A stretch of 64,000 nucleotides of DNA, taken from positions 10,168,001 to 10,232,000 of the forward strand of contig NC_015957.1 in assembly GCF_000147815.2 (NCBI RefSeq), given 5' to 3'. Positions within the stretch are counted from its first letter, which is position 1, and the number at the start of each line of letters is the position of its first letter. Shown here piece by piece: positions 19,224-27,660 of this stretch. Source of the stretch: Streptomyces violaceusniger Tu 4113. GTDB lineage: Bacteria; Actinomycetota; Actinomycetes; Streptomycetales; Streptomycetaceae. The position numbers and the translations under genes were made by a program. The notes below the pieces were generated by a model. It saw only the letters and a list, made by a program, of their open reading frames with translations, did no database searches and was not told the DNA's origin.

Positions 19224-19729
19224 CACGCCTCCTCGGCGGCGAACCGCAGTCTGACCTGGGCGGCGGGCCCGCGTTCGGTGGCCACCTTGGCGGCGCACTT
19301 CCACGCCCCGGACCCGCCGGTCCACACCAGGTCCACCGCCAGCCGGTCGCCCGGGAAGACCGGGCTGAGGAACCGGGTGCTCTCCACCGCCACCAGCTCC
19401 AGACCGGCCGAGCCCGGCGGCGGGGTGCGCAGACCGCTGAGGTGCACGCACTCGATCACGCAGACCCCGGGGAAGATGGGGAAGCCCGGGTAGTGCCCGG
19501 GGAAGACCGCCTCGTCCTCGCCCACCGTGACGGCCGTCGCCGCACGCACCTTGCCGCGGTCGTCGGCGGCGGCCGGACGGACGACCTCCACCCGCGCGGC
19601 GACCGGACTGCACGGCCGGGTATCCGGCGTTCCGGTGGTCCCGGTGATCCCGGTGGTCCCGGTACTCCCGGTACTCCCGGTGGTCCCGGTGATCGTGGTG
19701 GTTCCAACGGTCCCGGCGGCCCCGGTCAT
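19223..19729 (-). CDS. FabZ/FabA-like dehydratase subunit with catalytic His and a Thr/Gly repeat tail
   Basis: A 168-aa hotdog protein. After an unusual N-terminal Thr/Gly/Ile/Ser repeat (about residues 5-35), the domain contains FPGHYPGFPIFPGVCVIEC, holding both the catalytic His and the Glu of 3-hydroxyacyl-ACP dehydratases. It presumably pairs with the His-less subunit encoded immediately downstream. It overlaps the upstream ketosynthase-like gene by 4 nt (ATGA) and the downstream gene by 1 nt. If translation actually began after the repeat the tail would be absent, but no better start codon is evident and the overlap supports ATG 19729. Confidence 0.85.
   Translation of the reverse strand: MTGAAGTVGTTTITGTTGSTGSTGTTGITGTTGTPDTRPCSPVAARVEVVRPAAADDRGKVRAATAVTVGEDEAVFPGHYPGFPIFPGVCVIECVHLSGLRTPPPGSAGLELVAVESTRFLSPVFPGDRLAVDLVWTGGSGAWKCAAKVATERGPAAQVRLRFAAEEA
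19631..19702. repeat. Eight tandem 9-bp units inside the dehydratase gene
   Basis: Units of the form CCCGGTNNT are repeated in phase eight times, the first and last being slightly diverged. On the minus strand they encode Thr-Thr-Gly, Ile-Thr-Gly and Ser-Thr-Gly triplets. A multiple-of-three unit keeps the frame, so copy number could vary without breaking the gene. Confidence 0.9.
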
Positions 19730-20853
19730 CGCGGCCCGGCCAGCCGCAGCAGGGCGCAGCCGACCGCGCCGTCACGGTCGACGGAGGTCACCAGCGCCAC
19801 CCGGCCGGCGGCCTCGGGGGTGGTTTCGGCGTGCACCAGCACCCCGGCGATCTGGAACGCCGCCGCCGCGGCCCCGGTGTCCCCGATGAGCGCGGCCTGG
19901 GTGAGGTGGACCAGGTCCGCCCCCTCGGCGGCCTCCGCCACCGCGGCCCGCTCCTGCTCCCCGGACGGGCCGGGCGCCTCACTGGTGGAGACCGCCCAGA
20001 TCTCCTCCGGGCGCACCTCCGCACGGTCCAGCGCCCGGCGCAGACAGGACGCCAGCGCGGGGCGGACCCCGCCGTCCAGGGCGATGCCCATCTCCACCGC
20101 GAGGATCTCCGCCAGCACCGGCTGCTCGGCGTCGCCCCGCGCGTCGGGGCCGCGCTGCTCCACCAGCAGCAGTCCGCAGCCCTCACCGGGCAGTTGGGCG
20201 GGCCCCTCGGTGCCCGGCTGGTGGGCGTGCCGCTCCAGCCAGGAGCGGGAGTGCGAGAACTCCTCGACCGCACCGCACAGTACGGTCCTGGCCCGGCCGA
20301 AGGTGAGCAGCCGGCGCGCGTAGTTGAGGGCGTACAGCCCCGCCGCGTGGCCCCCGGCGATCGTGGTGTTCGGCCCCTTGAGCTGGTGCCAGATCGCGCT
20401 CTGCCCCGCGGCGCAGTTCATGACGGCGTTGGGAAAGCGCGCCGGGTCCACCAGATACGGCTTCTCCCCGGTGAGCGAGTCCCGCGTGAAGTCCATCTGG
20501 CTCTGCACACTGCCGGTGGTGGTGCCCAGGACGAGGGCGGCGTCCTCGCCGGTGGCCACCCACCGGTTGCGCGGCGCGTCGTCGAGCAGCCGGGCGACCG
20601 TGGTGACCGCGAGGCCGGTCACCCGGTCCATCGAGCGGACCCCCTTCTTCCCGAGCACCGTGCGCAGGTCGAAGTCGGGTACCAGACAGGCGCGGTCCCC
20701 GGCCGCCTGCCACCGCTCGTCATCGAGCGGGGCCGCCGCGGGCCGGCGCTCCCTGATCCCCTCGGTGAAGGCCGCGCGGCCGATCCCGAAGGGCGATACC
20801 GCGGACCAGGCCGTGATGACCGGTCGATTCACAAGAGCTGTGCCGCCACTCAT
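19726..20853 (-). CDS. Ketosynthase-like protein without active-site Cys (chain-length-factor type)
   Basis: A 375-aa thiolase-fold protein with ketosynthase outlines (PVITAWSAVSPFGIG at the start). The nucleophile position reads IAGGHAAGLYAL, so there is no Cys, and the usual HGTGT motif is also lost. Such proteins act as chain-length factors in a heterodimer with a true ketosynthase. It is separated from the other three ketosynthase genes by the hydrolase and the double hotdog gene, suggesting it belongs to a second KS/CLF pair. ATG 20853 has GGAG 5 nt upstream. Confidence 0.85.
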   Translation of the reverse strand: MSGGTALVNRPVITAWSAVSPFGIGRAAFTEGIRERRPAAAPLDDERWQAAGDRACLVPDFDLRTVLGKKGVRSMDRVTGLAVTTVARLLDDAPRNRWVATGEDAALVLGTTTGSVQSQMDFTRDSLTGEKPYLVDPARFPNAVMNCAAGQSAIWHQLKGPNTTIAGGHAAGLYALNYARRLLTFGRARTVLCGAVEEFSHSRSWLERHAHQPGTEGPAQLPGEGCGLLLVEQRGPDARGDAEQPVLAEILAVEMGIALDGGVRPALASCLRRALDRAEVRPEEIWAVSTSEAPGPSGEQERAAVAEAAEGADLVHLTQAALIGDTGAAAAAFQIAGVLVHAETTPEAAGRVALVTSVDRDGAVGCALLRLAGPR

Positions 20854-20883
20854 GTCTGCTCCGTCGCTCGTCGCCGTCGTCGG

Positions 20884-21903
20884 TCAGGACTCGCCGCGCA
20901 GCGCCTTGGAGACGCGCTCGTCGAAGTTGATCAGGTTCCAGTCCCGCCGGTTCTCGATCAGGGCGTAGCCATGGGTGACCTTGCCGGTCGCGGTCGGCAC
21001 CAGCCGGCCGTCGCGCACCACATAGCAGTCCATGCGGGAGGTGTAGGTGAAGTCCTTGAAGACGTTCTCGACGGTGTAGACCGTGTAGAGGTCCTCCTCC
21101 ATCAGCGCCTCGTCCAGGATCTGGATCCGGGAGTGCGGGCAGGCGGGGATCCACCGGCGCTCGTCCAGCAGGGTCTTCACCGAGATGCCCCGGTCGGCGA
21201 GGAAGAGGTCCACGACCTCCTCCATCTGCCGCAGATAGCTCGACATCTGGAGCCGCTCCGAGAAGTGGCAGTACGGGTAGGGGATCCGCCACTTCCAGCC
21301 GAACGCGTTCTTCCCCGAGGTCAGCAGGTCGAGCACCGGGTCGGGGCCGGAGGTGCCGCGGCCGGCCGACAGCGAGGTGGTGACGGCCGTGAGGTCGGCG
21401 CCGGTCAGCTCCGGCGGCTCGGGGGCGACGGCGCCGGGGGTGCTCAGCCGGCCGGTGACGAACCGGGCGAGCTCGGCGGGCGGTTCACCGGCCGCCTCGA
21501 CATAGCTGTCCGAGCGCAGCACCACCTTGGCGTTGGCGGCCACCACCTTGGTGTCCTCGCCGTCCCGGTCGGCGTGCAGGGCCACCGTGAAGGAGAGGAA
21601 GGAGTCGTCGTCCCCGGCCTTCGGCACCACATGCGCCTGGACCGTCTCGTCCATGTAGAGGGCGTGCAGGATCCGGGTGTCGAGGTCGACGATGTCCACA
21701 CCGAGGCCGGCTTCCGCGTACAGCGCCCGCGCCGGCAGGTCCGCGTCGGCGAAGTGGCAGAGGATGGCCTCCTCCACCAGGTAGTTGATGTGCTTGAACC
21801 CGATCCAGGTGCAGATGTTGGAGCCCTCGTACCGGGTGCGCAGCGACGCGGTCGTCTCGCTGGTGAGCAGCCTCTTGACGGCGCTTTCGGCCACTGTGGT
21901 CAT
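20884..21903 (-). CDS. Double hotdog-fold protein, thioesterase/dehydratase-like
   Basis: A 339-aa protein that appears to hold two hotdog units. The first (about 20-160) contains GFKHINYLVEEAIL, with a helix like that of acyl-CoA thioesterases. The second (about 200-339) contains SSYLRQMEEVVDLFLADRGI and TSRMDCYVVRDGRL. I do not recognise an exact family. Enzymes of this fold hydrolyse or dehydrate acyl thioesters, or simply bind acyl carrier proteins. It overlaps the hydrolase gene by 4 nt (ATGA). Its place among the ketosynthase genes suggests a role in releasing, transferring or modifying the acyl chain. Confidence 0.65.
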   Translation of the reverse strand: MTTVAESAVKRLLTSETTASLRTRYEGSNICTWIGFKHINYLVEEAILCHFADADLPARALYAEAGLGVDIVDLDTRILHALYMDETVQAHVVPKAGDDDSFLSFTVALHADRDGEDTKVVAANAKVVLRSDSYVEAAGEPPAELARFVTGRLSTPGAVAPEPPELTGADLTAVTTSLSAGRGTSGPDPVLDLLTSGKNAFGWKWRIPYPYCHFSERLQMSSYLRQMEEVVDLFLADRGISVKTLLDERRWIPACPHSRIQILDEALMEEDLYTVYTVENVFKDFTYTSRMDCYVVRDGRLVPTATGKVTHGYALIENRRDWNLINFDERVSKALRGES

Positions 21904-22826
21904 CGATCGTGCTCCCATGGGAATCCGAGGCCGGGACCGCCGTGCGGACGGACGGCCGAACAGGTCGTGCTGACGAAGCGATCGAGCAGGGCGGCGAACT
22001 GCCGCGCCCGCTCGATCATCAGGAAGTGCCCGCAGTCGGGCAGCAGGCGGAACTCGGCGTCGGGAAGGCCGTCCGCGAGCGCGCGGCCCTCGGCCGGCGG
22101 CGCGGCGAAGTCGTCCGCACCGGAGAGCACGAGGCACGGCACGGTGAACCGTCCCAGCCGCAGGGCGGGGGTGCGCAGATAGATCTCGAAGAACCGCATC
22201 CAGCCGTAGGGGCCGACCCAGTCCCGGATGCGTTCGGCGAGGTGGTGGCGGGTCGCCCCGGGGACCCGGTCCCCGGCGTGCACCCGGATGCCCTCGGCGA
22301 TCAGCGGGGCCATGGTGTCCACGGAGTACGCCAGGCTCGCCCAGTCGAACTCCTCGGCGGTGCGCCGGTAGAACGGGGCCACCAGCACCATGCCATGGAT
22401 GCCGAACTCGGTGAACGGGTCCAGGCCCTCCTCGATCCGGCGGCCCAGGAACTCCATCAGGACGTTCGCGCCCATCGAGTGGGCGACCACCACACCGGCG
22501 CCGCCCGGCACCGCGCGCAGGGCGTCGCCCATGTACGGCACGAGATCGCCCCGGGCGCTCCACCCGGCGACGCTCCGGCCCCGCCAGGGCAGATCGGCGG
22601 CCCACATCTCGGGCCCGCCGGCCTGGCGGCCGTGCTCGACACAGGCGTCCCACACCGAGCTGCTGTTGGACAGTCCGTGCAGGAGGAGCACCCGGCCCCG
22701 CCCCGGTTCGCCCTGGGCGCGCCGGGTCACGACCACGGGGCTGTCCTTGTCGCCCCGCGCGGACTCCACGGCGGGCCCGCCGTCCTCCTGGGCGAGCCCC
22801 GGCACGAGGCGGTCACCGGTCGACAT
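21900..22826 (-). CDS. Alpha/beta hydrolase
   Basis: A 308-aa alpha/beta hydrolase. LLLHGLSNSSSVWDAC forms the oxyanion region, the nucleophile elbow is AHSMGANVL (Ser), the acid is probably in SGADDFAAPP, and the His is in LPDCGHFLMIE. It could hydrolyse acyl thioesters from the carrier protein (editing or release), or be a lipase/esterase recruited to the cluster. Overlaps on both sides (TGATG upstream, ATGA downstream) tie it to the ketosynthase operon. Confidence 0.82.
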   Translation of the reverse strand: MSTGDRLVPGLAQEDGGPAVESARGDKDSPVVVTRRAQGEPGRGRVLLLHGLSNSSSVWDACVEHGRQAGGPEMWAADLPWRGRSVAGWSARGDLVPYMGDALRAVPGGAGVVVAHSMGANVLMEFLGRRIEEGLDPFTEFGIHGMVLVAPFYRRTAEEFDWASLAYSVDTMAPLIAEGIRVHAGDRVPGATRHHLAERIRDWVGPYGWMRFFEIYLRTPALRLGRFTVPCLVLSGADDFAAPPAEGRALADGLPDAEFRLLPDCGHFLMIERARQFAALLDRFVSTTCSAVRPHGGPGLGFPWEHDR

Positions 22827-23773
22827 CAGGCCGCTGCCCGCCCGTGCAGCGCGATGCCCGCGCTGGCGTCGTCGGCGTCGGTGCCCGCGGTGGCGTACAC
22901 CGGACCGGCGCCGCCCTGGGCGAACCAGCCGACGGCCGCGGCGCACTGGAGCACTCCCAGCGCACCCGAGCCCAGGCCGAAGACCTCGGCCAGATCGTGC
23001 CGGTCCACGCCCTCCAGCAAGGTGTCCGGTACGGCGGCGGCCCGCTGTTCGGGCAGCTGCCACAGGGCCGGCCGGTCACCGGTCGCCTCGGCCAGCCGTT
23101 CCAGCGTGCGGCCCAGTCCGGCACCCCGGACGTAGTCGCCGAGCACGGCGGGCGCGTGCGCGCCCCGTTCGGCCGCCGACTGCTCGCTCTCCACCACCAG
23201 CGCCGCCGCCCCGTCGATGGTCCGCGCCCCGCCGGTGAAGGCGCGTACGGACTCGTTGTCGGGTTCGACGCCGAGGACCAGCGCCCGGGAGGCCCGGCCG
23301 CCGCGGATCAGCGTGGCCGCCCAGTGGACGGCGTCCAGCCCGGAGGTGGCGCCGTTGCACAGCATCAGATTGGGGCCGCGCAGCCCGAAGCGGATGGCGA
23401 CGGAGGAGGCGATGACATTGCTCGAGGCGTTCGGCAGATCCATGGCGCTGCCCGCCGCCGCCGTCTGTTCGGCGATGGTGTCCATCGCCCGGCAGATGGT
23501 GTCGAGATTGCCGTAGTTGGAGCTCGCGACCACCGCGACGCTTCCGCCGGGGACCCGCAGGCCCCCGTCGTCGTCCAGCAGACCGGCGTGGCGCAGGGCC
23601 GCGTCGGCCGCGCAGTAGGCGAGTTGGGTGGCCCGGTCCTTGTACCGCAGGCCCTTCCGGCCGACCAGGTCCTTCGGCTCGACCGGCGGGGCCTCGGCCA
23701 CCGGTGCCATCAGCTCCGGTGCCGTCCTCGCGCGGGGCAGCACCACGCCGACCCCGCTCACCACCACGGTCAT
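22826..23773 (-). CDS. Short ketosynthase-like protein without active-site Cys (chain-length-factor type)
   Basis: A 315-aa thiolase-fold protein. The nucleophile region is LCNGATSGLDAVHWA, where no Cys occupies the active-site position, and the HGTGT motif is absent. It is about 60-100 residues shorter than a normal ketosynthase. Its 4-nt overlap (ATGA) with the preceding Cys-containing ketosynthase gene suggests that the two form a KS/CLF dimer. The C-terminal half (GLGSGALGVLQCAAAVGWFA) matches the region that normally carries the second His, also lost. Confidence 0.82.
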   Translation of the reverse strand: MTVVVSGVGVVLPRARTAPELMAPVAEAPPVEPKDLVGRKGLRYKDRATQLAYCAADAALRHAGLLDDDGGLRVPGGSVAVVASSNYGNLDTICRAMDTIAEQTAAAGSAMDLPNASSNVIASSVAIRFGLRGPNLMLCNGATSGLDAVHWAATLIRGGRASRALVLGVEPDNESVRAFTGGARTIDGAAALVVESEQSAAERGAHAPAVLGDYVRGAGLGRTLERLAEATGDRPALWQLPEQRAAAVPDTLLEGVDRHDLAEVFGLGSGALGVLQCAAAVGWFAQGGAGPVYATAGTDADDASAGIALHGRAAA

Positions 23774-24903
23774 CGAGCCGCCTCCAGGATCGCGACGGCG
23801 TTGATCCCGCCGAAGCCGAATGCGTTCAACTGGGCCACGGTCAGCGGCCGGTGGGCCGCCTCGCCGGTGACGAAGCGGAATCCGTCCGCCTCGTCCACCG
23901 GGTTGTCCAGACCCACGGTCGGCGGCACCCGCCCCTCGGCGAGGCAGCGCAGGGTGACCACCAGGTTGAGCAGCCCGGAGGCGCCCGAGGTGTGGCCGGT
24001 CATCGACTTGGTGGCGGTCACCAGGGGCTTGTCGCGGTCCGGGCCGAAGACGTCCGCGAGCGCGGTCGCCTCCGCCTCGTCGTTGAGCAGCGTCCCGGTG
24101 CCGTGCACCATCAGCAGGTCGATGTCCGCGGGCTTCACCCCGCCACGGGAGTGCGCCTCCCTGATCGCCTCGGCGATACCGGCCGGGTCGGGCGCCGTCA
24201 CATGGAAGGCGTCGCAGTTGACCGCGACGTCCCGGACCAGGCCGTGCACCGGACGTGTGCCGGGGACCCGGCTGAGCACGACCGCCGCCGCGCCCTCGCC
24301 CATCAGGACGCCGTCCCGGTCGCGGTCGAAGGGCCGCACCCGGGTCGGGGGCACCGGCTGCACCCGCTCCAGCAGGCCGTACATGGTCTCGGTGAGCACA
24401 TCGACCCCGGCCACGACCACCGTGTCCGCCCCCTGCGCCAGCAGGTCCACGCCCAGCGCCAGGGCATACAGCCCGGCCGAGCACGCGTTGGACAGGGTGT
24501 GGGTGTCATCGGCCCGGAACGCCTCGCGCAGCGCGGTGCCGAAGTGCAGCTCCGCGGCGGGGAATTCGGCGCCCTGGGTGCGCCACAGCTCCACCGAGCG
24601 CAGCTCGCGCAGTCCGGTGCCGACCAGGATCGGCACCCCGCTCAGATCGCTCTCGTCCAGGCCCGCGTCGCGGACCGCCTGGCCGACCGCGTCCAGCAGC
24701 AGCCCGGTCGCCCGGCGGGTGACGTCCACCCCGGGCGCGGGGCGGTTGTCCACCTCGTAGGCGTGGTGGGCCGTGTGCCGGGCGTGGTCGAAGCCGCGCA
24801 GCTCGGCCACTCCGGAGCGGCCCGCGCACAGGTTGTGGAAAAGCTCGTCCACATCGCCGCCCACCGCGGCCACGGCCCCCATGCCGGTCACCGCCCAGCT
24901 CAT
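23770..24903 (-). CDS. Beta-ketoacyl synthase with intact triad (second KS)
   Basis: A 377-aa ketosynthase. Cys141 sits in LSNACSAGLYALAL, the first His is in MVHGTGTLLND and the second in SMTGHTSGASGLL, so the catalytic triad is complete. The C-terminal LNAFGFGGINAVAIL is also conserved. It would add malonyl-derived C2 units to the acyl chain on the ACP. ATG 24903 overlaps the upstream ketosynthase stop (ATGA); the long in-frame extension upstream lies inside that gene and is not coding. Confidence 0.9.
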   Translation of the reverse strand: MSWAVTGMGAVAAVGGDVDELFHNLCAGRSGVAELRGFDHARHTAHHAYEVDNRPAPGVDVTRRATGLLLDAVGQAVRDAGLDESDLSGVPILVGTGLRELRSVELWRTQGAEFPAAELHFGTALREAFRADDTHTLSNACSAGLYALALGVDLLAQGADTVVVAGVDVLTETMYGLLERVQPVPPTRVRPFDRDRDGVLMGEGAAAVVLSRVPGTRPVHGLVRDVAVNCDAFHVTAPDPAGIAEAIREAHSRGGVKPADIDLLMVHGTGTLLNDEAEATALADVFGPDRDKPLVTATKSMTGHTSGASGLLNLVVTLRCLAEGRVPPTVGLDNPVDEADGFRFVTGEAAHRPLTVAQLNAFGFGGINAVAILEAAR

Positions 24904-26141
24904 GCGGGCACCCCGTCGTACCGGCCGAGCAGCACCACCGCGTTGTTGCCGCCGAAGGCCAGGCCGTTGTTCTGCACGACCTTCAGCTCCGCCTCGATCG
25001 CCACATTGGGCACGCAGTCCACATCGCACTCGGGATCGGTGGTCGTGTGGTTGATGGTCGGCGGAATGAACTTCTCGGTGATCGCCAGGGCGCAGCCGAT
25101 GGCCGACAGCGCGCTGGCGGCGCCCATGGTGTGGCCGATCATCGACTTCATCGAGATGGTCCTGGGCGGACGGCTGCCGAACACCTCGCGGATGGCGCGG
25201 GCCTCGGTGACGTCATTGGCCTTGGTGCCGGTGCCGTGGGCGGAGATGAGGTCCACCTGGTCGGCCTTGACCCCGGCGTTCTCCAGGGCGAGTTGCATGC
25301 ACCGGCCGACGCTGTCCTGGTTCGGCGCCACCTGGTGGTAGGCGTCGCAGTTCAGGCCGTACCCGAGCACCTCGGCGTAGATCCGGGCGCCCCGGGCCAG
25401 TGCGGACTCCAGGCTCTCCAGGACCAGCACCCCGGCGCCCTCACCGGTGAGGATGCCCTTGCGGTCGACGTCGAACGGCCGGCACCGGTCCGGCGCGATG
25501 GTGCCCAGCCGGTAGAAACCGGAGAACGTCTTGCGGCACATCGCGTCGGCGCCGCCGCACAGCGCGTACTCCGCGTCCCCGGAGCGGACGGCGTCATAGC
25601 CGTAGCCCAGGGCGTAGTTGCCGGCCGCGCAGGCGGTCGGAATCGTCACCGCCTCCACATCGGAAAGCTGCAGCTCCTGCGCGATGGCCGCCGACAGACG
25701 GCCGGCCGGAACGCGGCGGGCGAGTTCGGGCGGCATGTGCTCGGGACCGTGGGTGATCTCGGCCTCGACCAGGTGGTCCAGATCCCTCGATTCACCGTCG
25801 GTGGTCCCGATGGAGATCAGACCCGGCAGCGACCGCCAGTCCGCGATGGAGACCCCCGCGTCCTCGATCGCCATCCGGGCCGCGGCGACCGAGTACTGCG
25901 TCGCCCGGCCGAGCTGCTCGACCGCGAGGTGGCGTATCCACCGCTCGGGGTCGAAATCCTCCACCTCACAGCCGTTCGCGTGGTCGAACCCCTCGACGTC
26001 GAACACCGTGATCGGCTTGGCCCCGCTGCTTCCGGCGCGCAGTCCCCGCCGGAACTCCTCGACGCCCATACCGATACTGGAGACCACACCGAGACCGGTG
26101 ATCACCACTCTTCGCGGGCTCGCATGCCCCGACTCCGCCAT
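24900..26141 (-). CDS. Beta-ketoacyl synthase with intact triad (first KS, FabF-like)
   Basis: A 413-aa ketosynthase of FabF length. Cys171 lies in TACAAGNYALGYGYD, the His residues in SAHGTGTKANDV and SMIGHTMGAASAL, with a conserved NNGLAFGGNNAVVLL near the end. It is the first ketosynthase gene after the ACP and is probably the main elongating enzyme of the reducing type II PKS. Transcription enters from the region above 26.45 kb through the ACP gene, 54 nt upstream. Confidence 0.93.
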   Translation of the reverse strand: MAESGHASPRRVVITGLGVVSSIGMGVEEFRRGLRAGSSGAKPITVFDVEGFDHANGCEVEDFDPERWIRHLAVEQLGRATQYSVAAARMAIEDAGVSIADWRSLPGLISIGTTDGESRDLDHLVEAEITHGPEHMPPELARRVPAGRLSAAIAQELQLSDVEAVTIPTACAAGNYALGYGYDAVRSGDAEYALCGGADAMCRKTFSGFYRLGTIAPDRCRPFDVDRKGILTGEGAGVLVLESLESALARGARIYAEVLGYGLNCDAYHQVAPNQDSVGRCMQLALENAGVKADQVDLISAHGTGTKANDVTEARAIREVFGSRPPRTISMKSMIGHTMGAASALSAIGCALAITEKFIPPTINHTTTDPECDVDCVPNVAIEAELKVVQNNGLAFGGNNAVVLLGRYDGVPA

Positions 26142-26195
26142 CCCGTCCCCCTCGTCCGCTGTTCCGGCCGTGTCCGCGATTACGAAAACGCCGCT

Positions 26196-26447
26196 TTACC
26201 AGCCGGCGGACTCGGCGACTACCTCGTAGACACCCTTGAGGTGCACCATCCGGGGAAGTTCCGACTGGTCGATGGTGACGTGGAATTCCTTCTCGAGATT
26301 CGCGAGAATTTCGATGGAACGCAGCGAGTCAGCCGAGTGGTCCTCCTTGAAGAGGCTGGTCTCCGTAACCTCGTCCTCTTCGATCTCCAGAACGTCGCAG
26401 ACGATCTCCTTGATCTTCTGCACCCGCTCCTCGTGCACCGAACTCAT
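26196..26447 (-). CDS. Acyl carrier protein
   Basis: An 83-aa acidic carrier protein. The modified Ser is in EDHSADSLRSIEIL, that is DSL, typical of type II ACPs, preceded by the acidic helix IKEIVCDVLEIEEDEV. A serine in this context is 4'-phosphopantetheinylated and carries the growing chain. ATG 26447 has GTGGGGGATC just upstream; an earlier in-frame start lacks such a site. It is the first gene of the leftward operon that ends with mbtH. Confidence 0.93.
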   Translation of the reverse strand: MSSVHEERVQKIKEIVCDVLEIEEDEVTETSLFKEDHSADSLRSIEILANLEKEFHVTIDQSELPRMVHLKGVYEVVAESAGW

Positions 26448-26661
26448 GATGGATCCCCCACTTTCGAACAAGGCCGACCCGCAGGCCGTTTCCATTTCGG
26501 ACTCGGATCTTTCTATGGCACCCCGCCATACCGCGCAATGCCCACTGCATAAAGCTGCCACAACCCGGTCGGCAGACCTGCCCGCTACCCGGATTCCCGC
26601 TCAACGGCGGTTATTTATCGGCGCTTCCACCAGAACTATCCGCGCGGCCGGAACCGCGCAA

Positions 26662-26686
26662 CAGCCGGTACAGGAAGCTGCCAGCG
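26662..26686. promoter_or_regulatory. Candidate operator, copy 1 (CAGGAAGCTGCCAGCG at 26671-26686)
   Basis: The 22 bases from 26662 match the site at 34310 in 19 positions, and CAGGAAGCTGCCAGCG matches the site at 26954-26972 with one change. The core CAG-N4-CTG is a small dyad. It lies about 220 nt upstream of the ACP start. Confidence 0.5.
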
Positions 26687-26953
26687 AAGCGTTCTCATCC
26701 GCCGCCATCCCCTGATCAGGGGCTCGGTTCCGTGATCGGTTCGCACGGTGTGTCCGGGCCCCTGATCTCCTCCCCCGGCATGCCGCGGCGGGTGCGCGGA
26801 GCACCACGGGCGCGCCGAAGGGAGACACCGGCGGTCGTTCGGGGGATGACCACCGCCGGAGTCGGATCTCCCGCCGTCCACGTACTGGACACGGGGTGTT
26901 CCGCCAACTGACTGGATTTCTATCCGAGTCCGTTGATCTTCCACAATGGCGCT

Positions 26954-26972
26954 AACAGGAAGGTGCCAGCGC
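26954..26972. promoter_or_regulatory. Candidate operator, copy 2 (CAGGAAGGTGCCAGCG)
   Basis: It shares 15 of 16 bases with copy 1 over CAGGAAGCTGCCAGCG and lies about 50 nt before the start of the small rightward gene at 27023. With copy 1 it brackets the divergent control region. Confidence 0.45.
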
Positions 26973-27022
26973 ATGGCCCGCCCCGGCCGCGGGCCGGCGG
27001 AACACCATGACACCATCGGTCG

Positions 27023-27520
27023 GTGATCGAGCTCGGCTACTCCCTCTCCCACCGCTTCCCGGACCCGCCGCAGACGGACTACCGGAGCGCACCGGTCCAG
27101 GCCCTGCGCCACGACCTGTTCTGCGGCGATGTCTACCTGGCGGACACCGCGGCCGACCGTGAACTGTCCACCGCCTGGGGATGGTTGCCGGTGCTGGACT
27201 TCGCCTGGGCGCTGTGCGACATCGTCGAACTGCTCGACCGGGATCCGCGCGGCAGCCGCTCCGCCACCCCCGTCCACGCGGAACTCGACTTCACCGAATC
27301 CACCGACCGGTTGCGCTTCGAGCGGCGCTTCGGCTGGGTGGACATCACCGCCGACTGGGCACCGGCCACGGAACCACCGCTGAATTTCTCCCATACCGCG
27401 CTGCGCCGCGAGGCCCGGGACTTCCTGCACGATCTGATCGCGGATCTGGTGGATCTGCACGACGGGCTCGCGGACAACCCCGCCATCTGGAATCTGCAGG
27501 CCCGTTTCCCGCGCGTCTAG
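27023..27520 (+). CDS. Uncharacterised protein, 165 aa
   Basis: A GTG start at 27023 gives a 165-aa acidic, soluble protein rich in Asp, Leu and Trp, with no signal peptide or membrane segment. Recognisable stretches include LPVLDFAWALCDIVELLDRD and ARDFLHDLIADLVDLHDGLAD. It looks like a small uncharacterised actinobacterial family (possibly a DUF7878-type protein; I am unsure). GC-rich third positions support coding. It is the first rightward gene from the shared control region, so it may be co-regulated with the PKS. No function can be assigned. Confidence 0.72.
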   Translation: MIELGYSLSHRFPDPPQTDYRSAPVQALRHDLFCGDVYLADTAADRELSTAWGWLPVLDFAWALCDIVELLDRDPRGSRSATPVHAELDFTESTDRLRFERRFGWVDITADWAPATEPPLNFSHTALRREARDFLHDLIADLVDLHDGLADNPAIWNLQARFPRV

Positions 27521-27660
27521 CCGGACGCCGTACGGCCCGCCGAACCGTCTATCACCGGCCTATAGCCACGGACCTCCTTGGGAATAGGCCAACCATAGGC
27601 GGGCATTCCATCCTGGTCCCGCGGACATGGATGCCGGTCCGCACGAACCAGGGAGGTGCA

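Larger units (their letters stand above)
26448..27022. promoter_or_regulatory. Control region between the PKS operon and rightward small genes
   Basis: 575 bases without a gene, between divergent transcription units. Parts (26490-26560, 26610-26660, 26905-26960) are clearly richer in A/T than the cluster average. It holds two strong copies and one weak copy (about 26547-26562) of the CAGGAAGSTGC motif and a perfect 14-bp palindrome CCCCTGATCAGGGG at 26709-26722. It probably contains the main promoter of the ten-gene PKS operon. Confidence 0.6.

Noticed and set aside
19620..19710. Possible CRISPR-like array
   Set aside because: The units are only 9 bp, contiguous and in frame with a protein; there are no spacers and no cas genes.
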